Program-made: the position numbers and the translations under genes
Part shown: piece after piece, positions 14,439 to 19,387 of the stretch
How the letters are laid out: each line of letters opens with the position of its first letter
Numbering within the stretch: the stretch's first letter is position 1
Assembly (NCBI GenBank): GCA_964559205.1
Contig: CAZLHV010000043.1
Location: 1-19,387, forward strand
Direction of reading: 5' to 3'
Source of the DNA: GWF2-43-63 sp964559205
Lineage (GTDB): Bacteria; Bacteroidota; Bacteroidia; Bacteroidales; DTU049
Length of the DNA: 19,387 nt
The notes under the pieces: model-generated
Seen by the model: only the letters and a program-made list of their open reading frames with translations
Databases searched by the model: none
Told to the model about the DNA's origin: nothing

Positions 14439-16301
14439 ATGAGAAAATGCTCATTCTTTCTCTGTGTATTTTTCTGCATCGAGGCTGTTTTGTTAAATGG
14501 TCAAAACCCTATCAACATTGCTTCCAGAAACAAACACTTTGATCCTGAAAACCAAGATAAGACCATTCTTGCGGCGGTGCTTGATGAGGATTTTGAATCA
14601 GGTACCCTGCCTGCAGGCTGGCAAAACCAGTACGGGGCAGCCACCTTCGGATGGCAATTTGGGACCGATCTCAGCTCAGCCTACTGGAACATACCTCCAC
14701 ATACAGGGTATGCTGCTGCAAACGATGATGAATGTAACTGTGATATGAGCAGCGTTGATCTGATCACTCCGGTTATAGATCTTTCGGCTGGAGGATATAC
14801 GCTTGAATTTGATTACTATACTTACAGTGGCTCCGGTACTTCTTCGGTGTATATCAGCATCGATGCTGGCTTAACCTGGCAACTGGCTGAAGATCTTACT
14901 TATGCATCGACATGGACCGATGATTATCAGATCGATTTATCTGCTTTTTCCTTTGCCGGGGTAAAGCTCAAATTCCATTACAACGATGGTGGTGCCTGGG
15001 ACTGGGGCTTTGCACTCGACAATGTGCGTGTTTTTAATGCCGGGACCCATGATGTGGCTGTGATTGATGCGGGTCCTGAATGGCAGTTTACTGGTTTGAA
15101 TTATTTTCCTGAAATTCGGGTGCGTAATGTGAGCAGTTCTCCGGAAACACTTTTCGATGTCAGCTGTCAAATTGCTTTTGGCGGAACGACTGTTTTCGAT
15201 CAAACCGAGACTGTGAACGGGATAACACTTTTGCCGGGAGACAGCATGGATTTTGTTTTCAATACGCCTTTTGTTCCGGTAGTTGCCGGCACATACCAAA
15301 TGTATTCATCGGTGAGCATGACTGGTGATGTGAACCCATACAACGACAGCCTTGAAACTCAAATCACTTTTTTTCAAAAACCCCAATACAGCCATCAGGC
15401 CTACGCCATCAACGTTTTTGAGGGCTGTCTCGATGCCATTGATCTCAACAACGGCAACATCACTCCGCTTGGCAATGTAAGCACAGGCGATTTTCCAATG
15501 AGCATGACGTTCATCGACACAGTGCTGGTGTTGCTCAGAAACAGCGGCCATGTCGAATATCTTTATGAAAACGGATCTGTTCTTGATGTAGGCAATTTGC
15601 AGGGAATTGACGGAGAACCCATGGCGTTCGCCCATGATCAAAGCGCTCACTTAACCTATTTATTAGTATTTGATAGCGGTTACACCTTGTTATATACATT
15701 GAATTTTCCCGATTTAAATGCCGTGTTAATTGACACCATTTGCGAGTGTACAATGATTTCGGCTGAAACAGACAACATGGGCAATCTCAATGGAATATGC
15801 CTTGACAATGACAGTTTGTATCAGATCAATCCGTTGAACGCCCTGCCCACTGCGCTTGGATATATTGGTCATGATATTCATTATGCACAGGATTTGGCAT
15901 GGAGCGATCACAACCAGTTGCTCTATGGCATGCTGATGACTACCGGAGCTGGAAGCTCTATGCTTGGCACTCTGGATACAGGTTCTGGATTCTTCAGCTC
16001 GATATGTACCTATAGCGATCAATACACCGGCTTTGCCATACACAGCCTGCTCACTGATTTGAGAGAAACTGAAAAACAGATGGTTTCAATTTGGCCAAAT
16101 CCGGCTTCAGACATAATCCACCTCTCAACCGAAGGACAAGCCAACGTGTGCATACTCGATGCCCATGGTCGTATTGTACTTAATACCAATGTGATCGGTC
16201 AGGATCATCTAAATGTAACGCATCTGCAAAACGGCATGTACTTCATTCGTTGCACCAGAGAAAATGAAACGGCATTCAAACAATTCATCATTCAGAGATA
16301 G
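14439..16301 (+). CDS. Large secreted T9SS type A sorting domain protein
   Basis: 620 residues. Residues 1-22 are a signal peptide (MRKCSFFLCVFFCIEAVLLNG, cleavage before QNP). Residues ~50-205 match the choice-of-anchor J/MAM-like beta-sandwich: EDFESGTLPAGW at the start, TPVIDLSAGGYTLEFDYYTY and DWGFALDNVRVF at the end. Residues ~206-320 look like a CARDB/Ig-like domain (HDVAVID..., NPYNDSLETQITF). Residues ~325-540 form repeated short beta units, perhaps a propeller-like domain. The C-terminal ~80 residues are a Por sorting domain (VSIWPNPASDIIHL, LDAHGRIV, LQNGMYFIRC, FKQFIIQR). It is likely exported by the type IX system and attached to the surface; adhesion or carbohydrate binding is possible but unproven. 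ATG 14439 is chosen because the promoter and terminator lie upstream of it, inside the longer open frame. Confidence 0.88.
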   Translation: MRKCSFFLCVFFCIEAVLLNGQNPINIASRNKHFDPENQDKTILAAVLDEDFESGTLPAGWQNQYGAATFGWQFGTDLSSAYWNIPPHTGYAAANDDECNCDMSSVDLITPVIDLSAGGYTLEFDYYTYSGSGTSSVYISIDAGLTWQLAEDLTYASTWTDDYQIDLSAFSFAGVKLKFHYNDGGAWDWGFALDNVRVFNAGTHDVAVIDAGPEWQFTGLNYFPEIRVRNVSSSPETLFDVSCQIAFGGTTVFDQTETVNGITLLPGDSMDFVFNTPFVPVVAGTYQMYSSVSMTGDVNPYNDSLETQITFFQKPQYSHQAYAINVFEGCLDAIDLNNGNITPLGNVSTGDFPMSMTFIDTVLVLLRNSGHVEYLYENGSVLDVGNLQGIDGEPMAFAHDQSAHLTYLLVFDSGYTLLYTLNFPDLNAVLIDTICECTMISAETDNMGNLNGICLDNDSLYQINPLNALPTALGYIGHDIHYAQDLAWSDHNQLLYGMLMTTGAGSSMLGTLDTGSGFFSSICTYSDQYTGFAIHSLLTDLRETEKQMVSIWPNPASDIIHLSTEGQANVCILDAHGRIVLNTNVIGQDHLNVTHLQNGMYFIRCTRENETAFKQFIIQR

Positions 16302-16328
16302 GCACAAGTAACATTAGGGATTATTCAG

Positions 16329-16336
16329 TATTTTTG
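16329..16336 (+). promoter_or_regulatory. -7 element for the exonuclease–GIY-YIG gene
   Basis: TATTTTTG is an exact TAnnTTTG match ending six bases before ATG 16343. Transcription would start on or next to the start codon, so the mRNA may be leaderless. No -33 TTTG is recognisable. Confidence 0.5.
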
Positions 16337-16342
16337 TCCAGT

Positions 16343-17740
16343 ATGAAATTTGCGGTTTGTGATATCGAAACAACGGGAGGCAACAACCGAACAGGCAAAA
16401 TTATTGAAATAGCCATTTTTCTTGTTGAAGACGGGCAGGTTATTGATGAGTTCATCAGTTTGATACATCCTGAGAGAGGCATTCCACCTTTTATTACATC
16501 AATGACAGGTATTTCGGAAGATATGGTGCAGGATGCTCCGAAGTTTTATGAAGTTGCTGCCCGTATTGTCGAAATCACCGATGGGGCCACCTTTGTTGCG
16601 CATAATGTGAGTTTCGATTATCAGTTTATTGTATCTGAGTTTGCAAGACTAGGCTACGTTTATAAAAGGGAGAAGGCTTGTACTCTCGCGCTGAGCAGAA
16701 AACTCATTCCCGGATTGCCATCCTACAGCCTTGGAAACCTGTGCCAAAGCATTGGTATTCCACTCAACGACCGTCACCGGGCAGCCGGCGATGCTCGCGC
16801 TACAGTTGAATTGTTCTTCCGATTGCAGGACATTGGTTTGCCTGGAGCATCTGCAATGAAAGGAACAGGATTAAATGTTCACCCGTTGCTCGAGATAACC
16901 CGCTTTTCAGAAATTCCGGAAACATCGGGTGTTTATTATTTTTTCGACGAGAAAGGGAATGATGTATATATAGGCAAAAGCAACAATTTACATAGGAGAG
17001 TTCTCGATCATTTTTATAACCGAAAGTTGAAAAAAGATATCCGCATGCAGGAACTCACTGCCCGGATCGAGTTCAGGGAAACCGGGAGTGAGCTGGTGGC
17101 GTTGCTGCTTGAGTCACACGAGATAAAAAGCCGGAAACCCCTGCTAAACCGTGCAGGAAGAAGAAGTCTCGCGCGATTTGGAATTTTCAGTGAGTTGAGC
17201 GAAAAGGGCTATATGTCTTTGATCATCGGGGCCCTGACAAAGAGAAACATGAATGATGCCCTGCGAACCTTCGACAGCCGCGAGCAGGCCATTGGCTATG
17301 CCGACCGTTTGATCAGAAGGTATTCCTTATGTCAGCAATATGCGGGATATGGTGACGCACAAGGACCCTGTTTTAATTATCAGATAAAGAAATGTATCGG
17401 AGCCTGTGTTGGTGAAGAACTTCCCGAAAGTTACAATTTAAGGGTGCAGCAGGCCATAGATGACCTTTGCATGGTACATGAGACATTTATGATTACCGAC
17501 GGCCGACAGGTCGACGGGCATCGTCCCTTTGTTCTGATTGAGCAGGGACGTTACATCGGATTTGGCTTTGTGCCGGAGGATCAGGGCATAGCAACAGCAG
17601 AAGACTGCCGTGATTTCCTCGAAAATTGCCCTGCGGAAGACAAAGACGCGCATATGATCATTCAGTCCTATATGAGGAATAAAAAACCACAGATCGTCAG
17701 GTTTCGTGAACAAGAAAAAAAATATCGGCCAACGGAATAA
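16343..17740 (+). CDS. DEDDh exonuclease–GIY-YIG (UvrC/Cho-like) nuclease fusion
   Basis: 465 residues. Residues 1-~175 are a DNA polymerase III epsilon-like 3'-5' exonuclease with all three motifs: ExoI D7-I-E9-T, ExoII H87-N-V-S-F-D92 and ExoIII H145-R-A-A-G-D150. Residues ~190-275 are a GIY-YIG endonuclease domain: G196-V-Y198, Y209-I-G211, the LHRRVLDHF arginine region, a conserved Glu in LLLESHE and PLLN. The remainder contains a CFNYQIKKCIGAC segment like the cysteine-containing stretch in UvrC. No UvrB-binding or RNase H-like C-terminal half is present, so it resembles Cho rather than full UvrC. Fusions of this order occur in Bacteroidota and actinobacteria. A repair role, incising then trimming damaged DNA, is likely. 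ATG 16343 is preferred over the TTG at 16334. Confidence 0.92.
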   Translation: MKFAVCDIETTGGNNRTGKIIEIAIFLVEDGQVIDEFISLIHPERGIPPFITSMTGISEDMVQDAPKFYEVAARIVEITDGATFVAHNVSFDYQFIVSEFARLGYVYKREKACTLALSRKLIPGLPSYSLGNLCQSIGIPLNDRHRAAGDARATVELFFRLQDIGLPGASAMKGTGLNVHPLLEITRFSEIPETSGVYYFFDEKGNDVYIGKSNNLHRRVLDHFYNRKLKKDIRMQELTARIEFRETGSELVALLLESHEIKSRKPLLNRAGRRSLARFGIFSELSEKGYMSLIIGALTKRNMNDALRTFDSREQAIGYADRLIRRYSLCQQYAGYGDAQGPCFNYQIKKCIGACVGEELPESYNLRVQQAIDDLCMVHETFMITDGRQVDGHRPFVLIEQGRYIGFGFVPEDQGIATAEDCRDFLENCPAEDKDAHMIIQSYMRNKKPQIVRFREQEKKYRPTE

Positions 17741-17753
17741 GCGTTGACCGATA
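17715..17753 (-). terminator. Minus-strand terminator overlapping the end of the convergent gene
   Basis: Two 12-base arms (17723-17734 and 17742-17753) pair around a seven-base loop. On the minus strand the single imperfect pair is a U·G wobble, while on the plus strand it is a C·A mismatch. Leftward reading then meets eight Ts (17715-17722). It therefore suits the NYN–cold-shock gene, and it lies mostly in the last codons of the plus-strand nuclease gene. Confidence 0.8.
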
Positions 17754-17774
17754 CTAATAAAATGAACAGAGGGC

Positions 17775-18704
17775 TTACTCTTTGATGAGTCTTACCCGAA
17801 CAGCAACATCTTCGCCCTTCTCATTCTTGGCAATTTCGAACAACACTGAGTCGCCTGGTTTCATATCGTTGATATCGGAATCGATGACCGTGTGAAAATG
17901 GAAAAAGAGGTTGTTGGGAGGATATTTAATGAAGCCGTAACCGTTTTTTAACGACAAAATATTGGCAGTTCTCTCAATACCATCACCCTGAAGTTCAACA
18001 AAATCGTCAGATTCCATTCCTTCATATTCCTTTCGTTCAGAACGCGGGACAAACAATCCATTGATCAGGGCATTTCCAGCAAAGTCGGGATCTTCGATAA
18101 GATCGTGCATGGCCACGGGATAGGTTACCTCGCGAAGCAGATCCTGGGAAGTTCTGGTCATTTTTTGCTGCCCAAAATCGTCCACAAATTCAAAATCCCA
18201 GCTAACCAGCATGACTTTTGTTCCAAGGGCATTAACCTTGCGGACAAGGGGTACATAATCACCGTCGCTGGCGATGAGCACCATGATATCGAATTGTCTT
18301 GAAATACTGAGGTCGAAAGCTTCGAGAGCAAGCCACACATCGATTCCTTTTTCCATTTTCACACCCTGAACAGTGCGTACAGGAAAATAATGTGTCGTAA
18401 TGCCTTCAGACATTAAAATATCGTCGAATAAACGATCAAAATAAAGCTGATTTCCTTTCATGCTGGCTTCCTTTGCGCCAGGGCGGCTCCGGAAGTAATG
18501 TGCGTCGACAATCTGGCAGTACTGAGGCTCAGTGCCTTCTTCCTGTGCAACATAATGCCTGATAAACGTGTGCAAGCCACTGATACTGATACGACTCTGA
18601 CGTGAATGCACGTAATTATAGTAATTGCTTACGTGAAGAAAGTAATTGCCGTCATAGAACACACCAATACGGGCTAAGTCGGTTTTTCGATCCTGATTCA
18701 TCAT
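17775..18704 (-). CDS. NYN domain (PIN-like) protein with C-terminal cold-shock domain
   Basis: 309 residues. Residues ~10-185 are a NYN/LabA-like domain, a PIN-fold putative ribonuclease, with the expected acidic residues: D18 in VFYDGNY, D122 in KGIDVWLALEA, and D147/D149 in IASDGDYVPLV. Residues ~245-307 are a cold-shock (OB-fold) domain with an RNP1-like NGYGFIKY (~254) and an RNP2-like NLFFHFH. A linker of about 50 charged residues separates them. The combination suggests an RNA-binding ribonuclease or RNA-handling factor; activity is inferred from the family. ATG 18704 is followed by a second ATG. A promoter (18734-18765) and an intrinsic terminator bracket the gene, so it is probably monocistronic. 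Confidence 0.92.
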   Translation of the reverse strand: MMNQDRKTDLARIGVFYDGNYFLHVSNYYNYVHSRQSRISISGLHTFIRHYVAQEEGTEPQYCQIVDAHYFRSRPGAKEASMKGNQLYFDRLFDDILMSEGITTHYFPVRTVQGVKMEKGIDVWLALEAFDLSISRQFDIMVLIASDGDYVPLVRKVNALGTKVMLVSWDFEFVDDFGQQKMTRTSQDLLREVTYPVAMHDLIEDPDFAGNALINGLFVPRSERKEYEGMESDDFVELQGDGIERTANILSLKNGYGFIKYPPNNLFFHFHTVIDSDINDMKPGDSVLFEIAKNEKGEDVAVRVRLIKE

Positions 18705-18733
18705 TATATGAATTAAATTATCAAATTGGGGTG

Positions 18734-18765
18734 CAAAGTTACGACTTTTTACATTTTAACAATAT
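18734..18765 (-). promoter_or_regulatory. Promoter of the NYN–cold-shock gene
   Basis: Reading leftward there is an ATTG as -33 element, an 18-base spacer, and a perfect -7 TAACTTTG at 18741-18734. Transcription would start near 18728, giving a leader of about 24 bases. Confidence 0.6.
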
Positions 18766-18883
18766 CTGTTGACCCAAAGAGACATGAAACAACCATATAT
18801 AACACTATCTTAACAAGGGTTTATCGAGGTTTTATCGCGTTGTTATAACGCTTTCTCGAGGAAATTTCGTCAAAGGTTTCGAT

Positions 18884-18899
18884 GCACTTGCACAAGTGC
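18884..18899. promoter_or_regulatory. Inverted repeat over a -33 element (possible operator)
   Basis: GCACTTG-CA-CAAGTGC is a perfect seven-base-pair inverted repeat with a two-base centre. It covers the CTTG at 18887-18890 that would be the -33 element of the following promoter, so a bound dimeric repressor would block that promoter. The regulator is not known. Confidence 0.4.
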
Positions 18900-18918
18900 C
18901 AAAAAACACGTAGGTTTG
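18887..18918 (+). promoter_or_regulatory. Promoter of the membrane-anchored protein at the right edge
   Basis: CTTG at 18887-18890, a 20-base spacer and a perfect -7 TAGGTTTG at 18911-18918. Transcription would start near 18924, giving a leader of about 15 bases to ATG 18939. Confidence 0.6.
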
Positions 18919-18938
18919 CGGTAATAAACATAATAGCC

Positions 18939-19387
18939 ATGAAAAGGGCAAGAAAAATTTTTCTGATATCGCTGGCAGTTCTCATTGTCGGCATTGGTGC
19001 AGTTGCCACATATTTTTATTTCAAAAAAAGCCCTATGCGGCCAATATGGAACTATATTCCACGCGATGCAGCCTATGTGATTGAAACAGATAATCTTACT
19101 GATGGGTGGAATACTTTGGCAGAGAGCCGCATGTGGCAACATTTAATCACCGATCCCTTGTTTGAGGATATTCATGGCAGTGCACTTACCCTTGATTCAC
19201 TCATTCGCGGTGACGAAACACTTGATATGCTTTTCACTGACAGGCCTTTGCTGATCAGTTGTCATCTTTTGCCTGGGAATGATTTCGATTTCTTGTTCTT
19301 AGTCGACCTGAAGCAAGCAGGGAAATTCGCATTTCTTAAAGACTATATTGATGGTATTGTGGGTCAGTTTGGCTATGAAATGACCCG
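18939..19387 (+). CDS. Membrane-anchored protein of unknown function, cut by the window end
   Basis: The first 149 codons are visible with no stop before the edge. ATG 18939 gives MKRARKIFLISLAVLIVG, a positively charged start and one membrane segment to about residue 28, with the rest presumably periplasmic. A segment IPRDAAYVIETDNLTDGWNTL (residues ~39-59), then SRMWQHLITDP and LTLDSLIRGDETLD, resembles the N-terminus of large Bacteroidota proteins similar to DUF3352 families, which start with a PxxAAxVxExxN pattern. That resemblance is from memory and the function is unknown. A promoter with an overlapping inverted repeat precedes it. The gene is divergent from the NYN gene, with 234 bases between them. 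Confidence 0.8.
   Translation, partial: MKRARKIFLISLAVLIVGIGAVATYFYFKKSPMRPIWNYIPRDAAYVIETDNLTDGWNTLAESRMWQHLITDPLFEDIHGSALTLDSLIRGDETLDMLFTDRPLLISCHLLPGNDFDFLFLVDLKQAGKFAFLKDYIDGIVGQFGYEMT

Noticed and set aside
18770..18855. GTTATAAC and GCGTT/AACGC short palindromes in the intergenic region before the last gene.
   Set aside because: Five-base stems in AT-rich DNA are expected by chance and have no T-tract or nearby promoter element.
1..19387. Searched by eye for tRNA genes, CRISPR-like direct repeats, transposase genes and insertion-sequence ends.
   Set aside because: None seen; the window looks like ordinary chromosomal sequence without mobile elements.

Overview
The window looks like a chromosomal segment of a member of the Bacteroidota, probably an anaerobe or facultative anaerobe assembled from a metagenome. 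Four things point there. Two secreted proteins end in type IX secretion (Por) sorting domains. At least ten gene starts are preceded by the Bacteroidota -7 promoter motif TAnnTTTG. The gene set (NUDIX–pyrE–SRPBCC, a TlpA-like protein, an exonuclease–GIY-YIG fusion, a NYN–cold-shock fusion) resembles Bacteroidota genomes. A HydF gene implies [FeFe]-hydrogenase maturation. A run of ten Ns at 526-535 marks an assembly join. I saw no rRNA, tRNA, CRISPR, insertion sequence or phage gene.

Left part (1-4539): an AlgH/YqgE protein; coaD (coenzyme A synthesis) followed by a TlpA-like exported protein that has lost half of its CxxC; then a NUDIX hydrolase and pyrE whose start codons are only a few bases apart, with a small SRPBCC protein one base after pyrE. 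Middle (4542-10453): a leftward pair, a GT39-like membrane glycosyltransferase overlapping by 4 bases a protein that appears to fuse a YciB/IspZ-like membrane domain to a NUDIX hydrolase; a small membrane-anchored protein of unknown role; and a leftward hydF–MATE operon.

Right part (10638-19387): a 70-residue protein overlaps the start of the most unusual gene here, an 844-residue fusion of a type I phosphodiesterase (alkaline phosphatase superfamily), TPR repeats and a sulfotransferase-like P-loop domain. Two T9SS cargo genes follow, separated by a strong terminator whose T-tract also carries the -33 element of the next promoter. Then come the DEDDh exonuclease–GIY-YIG nuclease, the convergent NYN–cold-shock protein, and the start of a membrane-anchored protein cut by the window end.

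The genome is very compact. Three tail-to-tail gene pairs abut or overlap, two divergent pairs have almost no space between start codons, and several predicted transcription starts lie at or next to the start codon. The most promising candidate for an undescribed system is the small protein plus phosphodiesterase–TPR–sulfotransferase pair at 10605-13365. Its biochemical role cannot be read from the sequence.
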